64,000 nt of DNA from Lacisediminihabitans sp046156175 (lineage in GTDB: Bacteria; Actinomycetota; Actinomycetes; Actinomycetales; Microbacteriaceae), in NCBI RefSeq assembly GCF_046156175.1, contig NZ_JAYLVL010000002.1:372001-436000 (forward strand). Reading direction: 5' to 3'. The notes under the pieces were generated by a model, which saw only the letters and a list, made by a program, of their open reading frames with translations, was not told the DNA's origin and ran no database searches. The number at the start of each line of letters is the position of its first letter. Position 1 is the stretch's first letter. Made by a program: the position numbers and the translations under genes. Below are positions 24,919 to 33,079 of the stretch, piece after piece.

Positions 24919-25409
24919 TCGTGCGTCAGGTTCCCTGGTCCGACGTGGGGGCGACGACGCTTCGCGAGGCCCAGCGGGTGGAGGTCGAGGCGCGCTACGG
25001 CACGCCCGATTCCGAACCGGGGCCCGCTCCGAGCGCCGAGGACATCACCGTGTTCTTCGTGGCCTATGACGACTCCGGTGCGCCCGTGGGGTGCGGCGGA
25101 CTGCGCGAACTGCCGGGAAACGAAGCGGAAGTGAAGCGGATGTTCGTGATGCCGGCGCACCGCGGCACCGGAGTTTCGCGGGCGATTCTCCTCGAACTCG
25201 AGCTGTTCGGACGTGAACGCGGATGGTCGCGGCTCGTGCTCGAAACGGGCGACCGGCAACCGGACGCCGTGCGGTTCTATGAGCGCGAGGGATTCACCCG
25301 CATCCCGAACTTCGCCTACTACGCAGACTCGGAGCATTCGCTCTGTTACGAGAAGTCGCTGTTCGCGGTCGATCCGGCCGGCGAGATCACCTGCGAGGGC
25401 TGCCAGTGA
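24915..25409 (+). CDS. GNAT-family N-acetyltransferase
   Basis: 164 residues. The acetyl-CoA motif is VKRMFVMPAHRGTGVSRAIL (Q/RxxGxG/A), followed by a second conserved strand and FYEREGFTRIPNF. Its start lies within the purC stop, so it is translationally coupled to purC. The acceptor substrate cannot be told. The C-terminal ITCEGCQ has two cysteines that could bind a metal or be incidental. Confidence 0.92.
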   Translation: MIVRQVPWSDVGATTLREAQRVEVEARYGTPDSEPGPAPSAEDITVFFVAYDDSGAPVGCGGLRELPGNEAEVKRMFVMPAHRGTGVSRAILLELELFGRERGWSRLVLETGDRQPDAVRFYEREGFTRIPNFAYYADSEHSLCYEKSLFAVDPAGEITCEGCQ

Positions 25410-25467
25410 TTCGCGGCTCGATCGTCGAATCGATCGCTGGCGGCGCCGGCAGTGCTTACATTCAGTC

Positions 25468-25935
25468 ATGACTGTTCACGCGCCCGATCGCCCACACATC
25501 GTCCCCCGCCGCCTCCTCGCGGATGGCCGGGACCATCATCCCTCCGTTCTCGCCGAGGCGAGGCGACGGGCCGGCAGCGTGCAGCTGCGGGTGGCGGATG
25601 CCATCACCGCCTTCGCCGGGTCGATGCGTTTCGTCTACGTGCACGTGGCGCTGTTCGCCCTCTGGATGCTGTTCTTCGAGAAGAGCCCATGGCCGACGCT
25701 GACGCTCGTGGTGTCGCTCGAGGCGATCTTCCTGTCGACCTTCGTGATGATCGGCCAGAACCGCCAGGCCGCGTTCCAGCAGGTGAAGGCCGACCACGAC
25801 TTTAGCTCGACAGAGCAGGAGCTGCACGACAACACCACGATCACCCGCCAGATCGCGGATCTCACCGCCAAGATCGAGCAGCTGACCAGCGAGATCCACA
25901 CGGAGGTGGTGGGGAAGAGGACGAGTGGATCGTGA
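25468..25935 (+). CDS. DUF1003 family membrane protein
   Basis: 155 residues. The family core DAITAFAGSMRFVYVHVAL leads into two helices (about 50-70 and 75-96) joined by FEKSPWPTLTL, then ESIFLSTFVMIGQNRQA-type sequence and a C-terminal coiled coil with heptads (DLTAKIEQLTSEIH). Function is unknown. TACATT 5 bp before the ATG implies a leaderless message. It is independent of purC. Confidence 0.9.
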   Translation: MTVHAPDRPHIVPRRLLADGRDHHPSVLAEARRRAGSVQLRVADAITAFAGSMRFVYVHVALFALWMLFFEKSPWPTLTLVVSLEAIFLSTFVMIGQNRQAAFQQVKADHDFSSTEQELHDNTTITRQIADLTAKIEQLTSEIHTEVVGKRTSGS

Positions 25936-25977
25936 GGCTACTCGACCGGCGGGGCCGTAGCGGAATAGTTGTCGCAT

Positions 25978-25988
25978 CAACTAAGTTG
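25978..25988. promoter_or_regulatory. Palindrome in the promoter of the ring-cleavage gene
   Basis: CAACTAAGTTG is a perfect 11-bp palindrome ending 8 bp before the ATG at 25997; TAAGTT within it could be the -10. A repressor, for example of the MarR type, may bind here. No regulator gene adjoins, so this is inference. Confidence 0.4.
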
Positions 25989-25996
25989 GTATTGAC

Positions 25997-26866
25997 ATGA
26001 GCGTTACAGACCTTCTCGCCGCCGACACCTCGATGGGCACGGTGACCCTTCTCGTCGCCGACCTCGACGGGATGACCGCCTACTACCGCGACGCCGTGGC
26101 ACTCAGCGTGCTCGCCTCGACCACCGACACCGTGACCCTCGGTCGCGGCACGACTCCGCTGATCATCCTGCGGGCCGCCCCCGAGCTGGTGCAGGCGAGC
26201 CCCCGCGACGCGGGACTGTTCCACACGGCCATCCTCTTCGATTCGGAAGCTGCGCTCGCGGCATCCGTCTACTCCGTCGCCACCAAGGCGCCGGGCACCT
26301 TCACCGGCAGTTCCGACCACCTGGTGAGCAAGGCCTTCTACTTCACCGACCCGGAGGGCAACGGTGTGGAGCTGTACTGGGATCGAGACCGCGCCGAATG
26401 GAGCTGGGTTCACGGCCAGGTCGAGATGTCCACGCTGTTCCTCGACCCGAACACGTTTCTGCAGGAGCACCTGACCGCCGAGGCTGTGGAGGCGCCGAAC
26501 TTCGGCGAGGCCGTGGTCGGGCACGTACATCTCGCGGTCGGCGACATCGATTCGGCACGCGAGTTCTATGTGAACCGTCTCGGCTTCGAGCAGACCATCA
26601 TGTACGGCGACTCCGCGCTCTTCGTGAGCGCGGGCGGCTACCACCACCACATGGCCATGAACACCTGGAACAGTGCCGGGGCCGGACGCCGCGGCCGCAC
26701 CCTCGGACTCGGACAGGTCGACATCGTCGTGCCCGGCTCAGACGATCTCGGATCCCTCGGAGAGCGGATGTCGCACTACGGCATCGCGACCCGTGACGAC
26801 GGGAAGACCCTCAGCTTCGACGACCCCTGGGCGAACGTGATCCACGTGACCGCGGCATCCGCGTAA
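25997..26866 (+). CDS. VOC-family extradiol dioxygenase, CatE-like
   Basis: 289 residues made of two vicinal-oxygen-chelate modules (about 15-130 and 172-287). H76 (GLFHTAIL) and E125 (GNGVELYW) in module 1, with H176/H178 (VVGHVHLAV) and E/H residues later, are candidate metal ligands. The protein most resembles catechol-2,3-dioxygenase CatE-type proteins (DPEGNGVELYWDRDRAEW). It would cleave or bind an aromatic or quinone substrate in the cytoplasm. No degradative cluster is nearby, so a detoxification role is as likely as growth on aromatics. It ends 4 bp from the convergent anti-sigma gene. Confidence 0.87.
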   Translation: MSVTDLLAADTSMGTVTLLVADLDGMTAYYRDAVALSVLASTTDTVTLGRGTTPLIILRAAPELVQASPRDAGLFHTAILFDSEAALAASVYSVATKAPGTFTGSSDHLVSKAFYFTDPEGNGVELYWDRDRAEWSWVHGQVEMSTLFLDPNTFLQEHLTAEAVEAPNFGEAVVGHVHLAVGDIDSAREFYVNRLGFEQTIMYGDSALFVSAGGYHHHMAMNTWNSAGAGRRGRTLGLGQVDIVVPGSDDLGSLGERMSHYGIATRDDGKTLSFDDPWANVIHVTAASA

Positions 26867-26870
26867 CCGC

Positions 26871-27722
26871 CTAGAGCGTGCCGCGCACGATCGAGTCTCC
26901 CGAGTGTGACGGGTTGCCGTCCGGCTTCTCGCTCGAGACATCCACGATCGGATAGTCGGCCAGCTTCACATCGGCGGGGATCGTGAATCTGCCTTCCGTG
27001 CCCACGAGAACGCCAACGCTGATCAGCTTGCTGAGGTCGCTGGAGATGAGCCAGACCTCGCGGTAGCCGGGCGCCGTGCGCGGCTCGGAGACGGTGACGA
27101 CGACCTGCCGTCCGGAGCCCGTCTGCTCGACCACAGCTTCGCCGGAGGCGCCGGTCCAATCGGGAAGGGGCTCGAGACGTGCCTCGGCGAGCACGGTCGG
27201 CTTGGGCGCCTCGGACTTCGGAGCAAGCACGGTCGTCGCAACGAGAATCGCCCCGGCCGACACGACCACCGCGAGCGCGCCCGCGAGCACGGGAACGAGC
27301 ATCCGGTTTCGGCGTCGATGACTGCGGCGAGCGCGCCCGGACGATCGGGAGGCGATGGGCAGAACGGGTTCCGGGTCGGAAGAAGCAGAAGTCTCCAGGG
27401 GCGCAGGCTCGGGGACCGCAGCGGTCTCGAAGACCGCGGTGGTCTGGATCGGTGCGGGCATCACGTCGGCAGCGAGGCCGAGCGTGCGGCTGATCGATCC
27501 CCAGACCGCCGGTCCCGGCGCATCGAGCGGATGCTCGAGCGGCGAGACGGAACGGGCAAGGGTCGCCACCCGCACAAGACTGTTCAGCTCCTCGAGGCAC
27601 TCGGGGCACTCCTGCACGTGGAGCTCGTCGGCGAGCGGGATATCGGGCTCTCCCATGGCCATCATGGCCAGGATCTCGGGATCGCCGTGTCCGGCATCCG
27701 GAACCGTACTGTCACTCATCAT
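26871..27722 (-). CDS. RskA-like anti-sigma factor
   Basis: 283 residues. The N-terminal zinc-binding anti-sigma motif is H35-x3-C39-x2-C42 (HVQECPEC). A linker rich in Pro/Ser leads to a basic patch and one membrane helix (141-166), and the extracytoplasmic part holds the RskA-type beta domain (VTVSEPRTAPGYREVWLIS). It would hold the adjacent ECF sigma factor at the membrane until released by proteolysis. Its start overlaps the sigma gene end by 11 bp, so the two are co-translated. Two neighbouring ATGs (27722, 27719) are equally possible starts. Confidence 0.92.
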   Translation of the reverse strand: MMSDSTVPDAGHGDPEILAMMAMGEPDIPLADELHVQECPECLEELNSLVRVATLARSVSPLEHPLDAPGPAVWGSISRTLGLAADVMPAPIQTTAVFETAAVPEPAPLETSASSDPEPVLPIASRSSGRARRSHRRRNRMLVPVLAGALAVVVSAGAILVATTVLAPKSEAPKPTVLAEARLEPLPDWTGASGEAVVEQTGSGRQVVVTVSEPRTAPGYREVWLISSDLSKLISVGVLVGTEGRFTIPADVKLADYPIVDVSSEKPDGNPSHSGDSIVRGTL

Positions 27723-28332
27723 CGCTCACCTCCAATCTTGTTCGTAGCCGGTCGAGACTTCGGCGGATATGACTTTTCACGGTTCCGAGCGGAAGGCCGA
27801 GCCGTTCGGCGATCTGCGTGTGGGTGAGCCGATCGTAAAACGCCAGCCTCATGATCTGCCTCGGCGTCTCCGGAAGGTCGGCGAGAGCATCCGCCACCAC
27901 GAGACGCTCGGCGAGATCGTCGGGCCAGTCCGTGACCTCACGGTCGAGACTCTGGATGAGGGCCTCGCGATCGCGGCGATCGCGCGCCCGCCGTTCGTGC
28001 GCATCCGCGATCGTGTTCTTGGTGATGCCGACCAGCCAGGCCGACAGGCGCGCGCGCTCGGGATCGAAACTCGCCCGGCCGAGCCAGGCCGAGACGAATA
28101 CGCGCTGGGTCACGTCCTCAGCATCGGCGACATTGGCCAGTGATCGCATCGACATCCCGTAGACCAGCCGCGCCCATCTCTCGTAGACGGTGGCGAGGGC
28201 CCGCTCATCGCCCGCCTGGAAGCTCGCGACGAGAGACGACTCGTCGTGGTTCTGGAGCAGCTCGGACACGGGCATCCTGACGCCGGCCGGCGAGGGGTGG
28301 TCGCCGGGAGGAGGGACTCTGTTGTCGTTCAA
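27712..28332 (-). CDS. ECF sigma factor, SigK-like
   Basis: 206 residues as drawn from a TTG at 28332; an ATG at 28275 would give 187 residues and is nearly as good, since neither has a strong ribosome site. Region 2 (YERWARLVYGMSMRSLANVADAEDVTQRVF) and region 4 (LTHTQIAERLGLPLGTVKSHIRR) are intact, and no extra domain is present. With the RskA-like partner directly downstream, it resembles the SigK/RskA class, which controls envelope proteins. The upstream genes for a sortase and a DUF4397 protein point the same way and may be its targets. Confidence 0.92.
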   Translation of the reverse strand: MNDNRVPPPGDHPSPAGVRMPVSELLQNHDESSLVASFQAGDERALATVYERWARLVYGMSMRSLANVADAEDVTQRVFVSAWLGRASFDPERARLSAWLVGITKNTIADAHERRARDRRDREALIQSLDREVTDWPDDLAERLVVADALADLPETPRQIMRLAFYDRLTHTQIAERLGLPLGTVKSHIRRSLDRLRTRLEVSDDE

Positions 28333-28378
28333 CCTAGTCTCCCCCGCGCTCGGAGTGAATATCTCGGCTGGCGAACGG

Positions 28379-29038
28379 TCAATTGCCCGCGGGCGCCGCG
28401 GCGAGCGGGGTCGCCGTGACGATGACGTTGTCGAGGTAGTGCCCCGTCTTCGAGTTGAAGACGCCGCCGCAGGTCACCAGGGTGAGACGCGGTGCGCCGG
28501 TGGTGTCGAAGACCTCTGCCATCGGGGCGTCGATCTTTCCCACCTGTCGCAGCTCGGTCACCGTGTAGGCGAGGGTCGAACCATCTTCTCCCAGAAGGGT
28601 GATGGTGTCTCCCGCTGCCGCGTTCTTGAGCTTGCTGAACGGTCCGATTCCGTCGTGCCAGGAATCGATGTGGGCCGCAATCACGGTCGCGCCCTGGCTC
28701 GCGGCGAGTCCTGGGCTGTAGCGATACCATCCCGCATCGGCGGCGTTGGCCGGAAGGGCCATGGCCCCCTTGGCATCGACCCCCTCCGCGGTGACCGTCA
28801 TGTCGATGCCCAGCCGGTCGAATCGGATGCGCACCGGCGCGACGACCGACGCGACCGAGAGGCTGCCGAGCGAGGCATCGGCCTTAGGGATGACGGGAGC
28901 CGTCGGTCGAGGGCTCGGCGTCGTCGTCGCGGTGGGTTTCGCCACGGGTGGGGGTGCTGCCGTGCAACCGGCGAGCACGGGAAGGGCCAGGCAGAGCGCC
29001 AGCAGGGCGCCGAGTCCGGCCCTTCCCGTCATTCTCAC
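28379..29038 (-). CDS. Class F-like sortase, predicted lipoprotein
   Basis: 219 residues from GTG 29038 (AGAGGAA 6 bases before). A lipobox-like LAGC puts a Cys at residue 25, then a Pro/Thr-rich linker. The sortase core keeps the catalytic His (H123, AAHIDSWHDG) and Cys (C190, LTLVTCGG). After C190 there is no arginine at all; the region reads GGVFNSKTGHYLDNVIV, where a catalytic Arg would be expected. It may be inactive, or use another residue. It lies between the DUF4397 gene (28-bp gap) and the sigma gene, so it probably serves the neighbouring surface protein or a distant LPxTG-type substrate. Confidence 0.87.
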   Translation of the reverse strand: MRMTGRAGLGALLALCLALPVLAGCTAAPPPVAKPTATTTPSPRPTAPVIPKADASLGSLSVASVVAPVRIRFDRLGIDMTVTAEGVDAKGAMALPANAADAGWYRYSPGLAASQGATVIAAHIDSWHDGIGPFSKLKNAAAGDTITLLGEDGSTLAYTVTELRQVGKIDAPMAEVFDTTGAPRLTLVTCGGVFNSKTGHYLDNVIVTATPLAAAPAGN

Positions 29039-29066
29039 TGCAGGTTCCTCTTCAGGCGCTGCGCCG

Positions 29067-29903
29067 TCAGGCGCGCGACCCGACCTTCCTGCGAGCGACC
29101 ACCAGCACAGCGGCGGCGGCGAGGAGCAACCCGAATGCTCCGAGACCGATCGTCGACAGGGTCTGTGCCGATTCGGCGCGTGCTGCCGCGCCGGTCTCAC
29201 CGGCGGGAACGCCCGCCGGCGGGGTGTGCAGTCCGGTGATGGTCTGCACTGCGAGGGCGAGTGTGCTGTCCGCAGCACTGCCGTAGGCGTAGACGATCGT
29301 GTTCACGCCCTCCTGGATGGCGACATCCGCCGGTCCGATGAGCACGGGAGTGGTCGTGCCGGCCGCGACGACGGAGGCCGAGACCGTGGCCGGTGCGAGG
29401 TTGAGGATCTGCTCGTTGGGGTTTGTCAACCCACTGACAACGGGCGATCCGCCCGCGAGCACGTCGACGGCCGGGGCGGCGGCGACGTGGCGCACGGTGA
29501 GGCGGCCCTGGCCAGCGGCGGTCTTGGAGATGTCATTCGTGAACAGCGTGGCGGTGGGGGTGCCCGTTGCCGAGAGGTGCGCGACGGCGGTGTAGTTGCC
29601 GCCGTCCGCGAGCGGGAGGTCGACCGGGCCGATGACGACGGAGTCCGTGGCGGAGGTCGCCGTGGACGAGGTGATCGCGACCGAATAGGTGCCGGGGGCG
29701 AGGCTGAGGGGCCCGGCGAGGGTGCCGGGGGTGAAGTTGTCGAGGGTGAGGGCTCCATTCACCCAGACGTCGACGGTGACACCGGGCACGCCGTGCAACA
29801 CGGAGAGCTGCGCGTTCGTTGCAGCCGAGGCCGGAAGCGGCGCCGCGAGTGCGACGAGAAGGAATGCACCGGCAGCGCCGCCGGCCATGATTCGAGTTTT
29901 CAC
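29067..29903 (-). CDS. Secreted, membrane-anchored DUF4397 domain protein
   Basis: 278 residues from GTG 29903, preceded by GGAG at 7 bases. A signal peptide (VKTRIMAGGAAGAFLLVALA, cleavage near ASA/A at 27) is followed by a DUF4397 domain (LSVLHGVPGVTVDVWVNG) and a second similar half (RLTVRHVAAAPAVDVLAGG). A C-terminal helix (GLGAFGLLLAAAAVLVVA) ends in RRKVGSRA. The helix and basic tail look like a sortase-type anchor, but I see no LPxTG before it. The gene heads the operon with the sortase, sigma and anti-sigma genes. Earlier starts (29936, 29927) are possible but lack a ribosome site. Confidence 0.88.
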   Translation of the reverse strand: MKTRIMAGGAAGAFLLVALAAPLPASAATNAQLSVLHGVPGVTVDVWVNGALTLDNFTPGTLAGPLSLAPGTYSVAITSSTATSATDSVVIGPVDLPLADGGNYTAVAHLSATGTPTATLFTNDISKTAAGQGRLTVRHVAAAPAVDVLAGGSPVVSGLTNPNEQILNLAPATVSASVVAAGTTTPVLIGPADVAIQEGVNTIVYAYGSAADSTLALAVQTITGLHTPPAGVPAGETGAAARAESAQTLSTIGLGAFGLLLAAAAVLVVARRKVGSRA

Positions 29904-30025
29904 GTGTCTGCTCCAATTCGCGAGCATGCTGATCATGCTCTTATCGGGTACTACGGGCGCAATGACCCGAACGGATGCACCCGGTCCGAAAAAAAGTCCT
30001 GGCAATTCGCCCGGTGCGCGCAGCC

Positions 30026-30031
30026 TAAAAT
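30026..30031 (+). promoter_or_regulatory. -10 box of the GDSL hydrolase
   Basis: TAAAAT ends 7 bp before the ATG at 30039. No ribosome site precedes the ATG, so the message is probably leaderless. Confidence 0.5.
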
Positions 30032-30038
30032 CACTGGA

Positions 30039-30806
30039 ATGATGAATCTCCGCCCGAACCTGCTGAGCCGGGCCGCCGCCATACCGCTCGCCCCGGTGCT
30101 GCTCGTGCAGGCGCGACGGGCGCGTGCGAGCATCCCACGCCTGCCGGATGCGGCGCTTCCCTGGAGTGGATCGCTGCCGGGCGCGGACCTGATCCGTCTT
30201 CTCGTGCTCGGCGACTCGACGGCGGCCGGGGTCGGCGCCGACAGCCAGAGCGAGGCGCTGCCGGGCAGTCTCGCCCACGAATTCGGTGACCGCTTCGACC
30301 GTGGAACCAGTTGGACGGCCATCGGCGAGAACGGAGCGACCTCCCGCGACATCCTCGAACGCTTCCTGGACGACGCCACGGCAGCGACCTACGACGTGGT
30401 CTTTCTCACCATCGGCGCCAATGACGCACTCGGCCTGCGCTCCCGCCGTGCCTTCGCCCGGGATGTGCGCGAGATCGTGCGACGGCTTCGCGCCGTGAAC
30501 CCGGATGCCCTGCTCCTCGTCTCGCTGATGCCCCGGTTCGACCGCTTCCGCAGCCTCCAGAGCCCGCTGCGCTGGAACCTCGCCCTGCATGCGGCGAGCC
30601 TCGACGACGCGGCACGCGCGGCCGTGCGCGGCCTCGACCGGGTATTCGCCCTGCCGAAACCGCCGCCGTACACCCCGACGTTCTGGGCGACGGACCTCTT
30701 TCACCCCGGCCCCTCCGGGTACCGGGAGTGGGCGGAGTTCGTGCTCGACTCCGTGCCGCTCAGCCTGCTCGCGCCGCTCCGGCGCAACCACTCACGCCGC
30801 GGCTGA
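30039..30806 (+). CDS. SGNH/GDSL hydrolase
   Basis: 255 residues. All four SGNH blocks are present: nucleophile S60 in LGDSTAAGVG, G in GENGATS (about 97-102), N128 in TIGANDAL and D219-LF-H222 near the end. The enzyme would hydrolyse an ester or acyl group, in this family often lipids or acyl-polysaccharide. A short basic/hydrophobic start (SRAAAIPLAPVLL) may be an uncleaved membrane anchor. The 3' end overlaps the convergent AI-2E gene by 15 bp. A shorter paralogue lacking key residues is at 41907. Confidence 0.92.
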   Translation: MMNLRPNLLSRAAAIPLAPVLLVQARRARASIPRLPDAALPWSGSLPGADLIRLLVLGDSTAAGVGADSQSEALPGSLAHEFGDRFDRGTSWTAIGENGATSRDILERFLDDATAATYDVVFLTIGANDALGLRSRRAFARDVREIVRRLRAVNPDALLLVSLMPRFDRFRSLQSPLRWNLALHAASLDDAARAAVRGLDRVFALPKPPPYTPTFWATDLFHPGPSGYREWAEFVLDSVPLSLLAPLRRNHSRRG

Positions 30807-31919
30807 GGCCCGCTTGGCCGTGTCGACACCGGGCACCGGAGTGATGGGATCGTTCCAGCGCTTGATGATCGCCCACGCTACCGCGGCCGCGGGCACCGAG
30901 ATCAGGGTGCCGAAGATTCCGCCGAGGATGGTGCCGGCGGTGAGCGCCAGCAGCACGACAAGGCCATGCAACTTGAGCGATTTTCCCATCACGAAGGGGG
31001 AGAGGAAGTTGCCTTCGATCTGCTGCACCGCGATCACGACGATCGCGACCACGATCGCGGCAGTGAGCCCGTTCGTCACGAGGGTGACGAGGGCGGCGAT
31101 GATGCCCGTTGCCGTCGCACCGACCAGCGGGATGAACGCACCGATGAACACGAGGATCGCCAGCGGGATCGCCAACGGCACCTGCAGGATCAGCATGGCG
31201 ACCCCGATGAACACCGAGTCGACGAGCGCGATTATCGCGGTCCCCCGCACGTAGCCCCCGAGGGTCTCGACCGCGCTGTCCCCGGCCCGGCGCAGCTTGG
31301 CATGCATCACGGGCTGGAATGGCGTGATGAGGAAGGCCCAGATCATCGGCCCATCCTTCATGAAATAGAAGAGCACGATAACCGTGAGTACGGCGCCGGT
31401 GACGAGCTCGGCCGCGGTCGAGACCCCGGCGAGCGCACCGGATCCGAACTGCGCACTCGTGACGAAATCGACCAGGGTCTTCTGCACATCGCTGATCTGC
31501 TTCGCGTCGATGTTGAGGGGTCCGTTCTGCACGAAATCGGCGACGGTGTTGATGCCGGAACTCACCGACTTCTGCAGCGTGGAGAACTGCGACTGCACTT
31601 GGAAGACCGCGATCGTGATCACCCCGCCGAACACGATCACGCCGGCAAGCAGCGAGATGATCGCGGCCAGGACCCGCGGCATGTGCTTCTCGAGCAGTCG
31701 CACCACCGGCCGGAACGCGGATGCCACGATCAGGGCGAGAAGCACCGGCACCACCACGAGCTGCAGCTGGGTCGCCGCATAGACGATGACCACCACGATC
31801 GACAGCACGAGCAGCGCCTGGCCACAACGCTGGGCGAGGCGCCCGAAGGTGTCACTCCAGACCGCTGACGAGGTGCGCAGGTTGGGCACGGGCACGGTGA
31901 GGGGCTTCTTGGTGAACAT
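30792..31919 (-). CDS. AI-2E family (PerM/TqsA-like) membrane protein
   Basis: 375 residues from the ATG at 31919, with about eight helices. The family pattern is clear: a paired helical start (LVLSIVVVIVYAATQ), a soluble insert (about 110-165), FYFMKDGP, then GAFIPLVGATATG and the C-terminal FLSPFVMGKSLKLHGLVVLLAL. Members export quorum signals or act as Na+/H+ antiporters; the substrate is not known here. TACGCT sits 6 bp before the ATG. Longer forms reach upstream into the purS promoter region and are rejected. Confidence 0.9.
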   Translation of the reverse strand: MFTKKPLTVPVPNLRTSSAVWSDTFGRLAQRCGQALLVLSIVVVIVYAATQLQLVVVPVLLALIVASAFRPVVRLLEKHMPRVLAAIISLLAGVIVFGGVITIAVFQVQSQFSTLQKSVSSGINTVADFVQNGPLNIDAKQISDVQKTLVDFVTSAQFGSGALAGVSTAAELVTGAVLTVIVLFYFMKDGPMIWAFLITPFQPVMHAKLRRAGDSAVETLGGYVRGTAIIALVDSVFIGVAMLILQVPLAIPLAILVFIGAFIPLVGATATGIIAALVTLVTNGLTAAIVVAIVVIAVQQIEGNFLSPFVMGKSLKLHGLVVLLALTAGTILGGIFGTLISVPAAAVAWAIIKRWNDPITPVPGVDTAKRASAAA

Positions 31920-32033
31920 GGATCGAGCGTACCGATGGCCCGCCGATCCGGCGTGGGGCTTGCGCGGAGGGTCCCGGCATGCACTCCGGTAGACTCGGAA
32001 CATCCACCCATAGGCGAACTCCTGGAGTGACTT

Positions 32034-32294
32034 GTGCCCGTAATCGTCGTCGAGGTCATGCCGAAGCCCGAGCTTCTCGACCCTCAGGGCAAGGCCGTCG
32101 CCGGTGCTCTTCATCGCCTCGGCACGTCTGGCATCGCTGGCGTGCGCATCGGCAAGCGTTTCGAAGTGACTGTTGATGAGGTCACGGATGAGGTGCTCGC
32201 CGAGGTCACGCGACTGGCGAACGACATGTTCTCCAACTCCGTAATCGAAGACGTCGTCTCGATCACTGTCGATTCCACCTCCGCCGCGTCATGA
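32034..32294 (+). CDS. purS: Phosphoribosylformylglycinamidine synthase subunit PurS
   Basis: 86 residues, starting at a GTG (PVIVVEVMPKPELLDPQGKA). It is the small bridging subunit that links PurQ and PurL in FGAM synthase. The ferredoxin-like fold and FEVTVDEVTDEVL match the family. Its stop overlaps the purQ start (ATGA), so the two are translationally coupled. TAGACT at 31990-31995 is a possible -10. Confidence 0.95.
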   Translation: MPVIVVEVMPKPELLDPQGKAVAGALHRLGTSGIAGVRIGKRFEVTVDEVTDEVLAEVTRLANDMFSNSVIEDVVSITVDSTSAAS

Positions 32295-32989
32295 CCAGCA
32301 TCGGCGTCATCACCTTCCCCGGTTCCCTCGACGACCGGGATGCCCAGCGCGCCGTTCGACTGGCCGGAGCCACCCCGGTCGCCCTCTGGCACGGCTCCCA
32401 CTCGCTCGAGGGCGTCGACGCGATCGTGTTGCCGGGTGGCTTCAGCTATGGCGACTATCTGCGCTGCGGTGCCATCGCCTCCCTCTCGCCGATCATGGCG
32501 GAGGTCATCGATGCGGCGGGCAAGGGGATGCCGGTGCTCGGTATCTGCAACGGATTCCAGATGCTCACCGAGGCGCACCTGCTCGAGGGCGGGCTGATCC
32601 GCAACGACCACGGCAGCTTCATCTGCCGCGACCAGAAGCTGCGAGTCGAGAACACCTCCACAGCCTGGACCAATGAATTCGAATCCGGCGCCGAGATCAC
32701 CATCCCGTTGAAGAACGGGGAAGGCGGCTTCATCGCCGACTCCGAGACCATCGCGCGGCTCGAAGGTGAGGGGAGGGTGGTCTTCCGCTACCTTGACGTC
32801 AACCCCAACGGCTCACTCGACGACATCGCCGGCATCACTAACGCCCGCGGCAATGTCGTTGGCCTCATGCCGCATCCGGAGCACGCGACCGAAGAAGGAT
32901 TCGGCCCCGATACCGCTCTCGCGATGCGCAACGGAACCGACGGACTCACCGTGTTCACGAGCGCGATCGCGGCACTCATTTCGGCCTGA
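32291..32989 (+). CDS. purQ: Phosphoribosylformylglycinamidine synthase subunit PurQ (glutaminase)
   Basis: 232 residues, class I glutamine amidotransferase. The nucleophile Cys is in LGICNGFQ and the His/Glu pair in MPHPEHA. It provides ammonia to PurL. The oxyanion block PGGFSYGDYLRCGA is intact. purL is not adjacent: the MscS gene and a small ORF lie in between, unlike many actinomycetes where purQ and purL are consecutive. Confidence 0.97.
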   Translation: MTSIGVITFPGSLDDRDAQRAVRLAGATPVALWHGSHSLEGVDAIVLPGGFSYGDYLRCGAIASLSPIMAEVIDAAGKGMPVLGICNGFQMLTEAHLLEGGLIRNDHGSFICRDQKLRVENTSTAWTNEFESGAEITIPLKNGEGGFIADSETIARLEGEGRVVFRYLDVNPNGSLDDIAGITNARGNVVGLMPHPEHATEEGFGPDTALAMRNGTDGLTVFTSAIAALISA

Positions 32990-33079
32990 GCGGTTCCCGG
33001 CGACGTCGATCCCGCCGCAGCGAGCGCCCGGCGGAGCCAGCGCCCCCGCGGCGGGCACCCGGGGCGGCTGGTCGGCCCG

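Noticed and set aside
28746..30038. Long N-terminal extension of the GDSL hydrolase
   Set aside because: The upstream part of the frame runs antisense through the sortase and DUF4397 genes; a -10 box and ATG pair at 30039 define the true start.
29904..30791. Extension of the DUF4397 protein upstream to 574 residues
   Set aside because: It would be antisense to the GDSL hydrolase; the GTG at 29903 has a ribosome site and begins a signal peptide.
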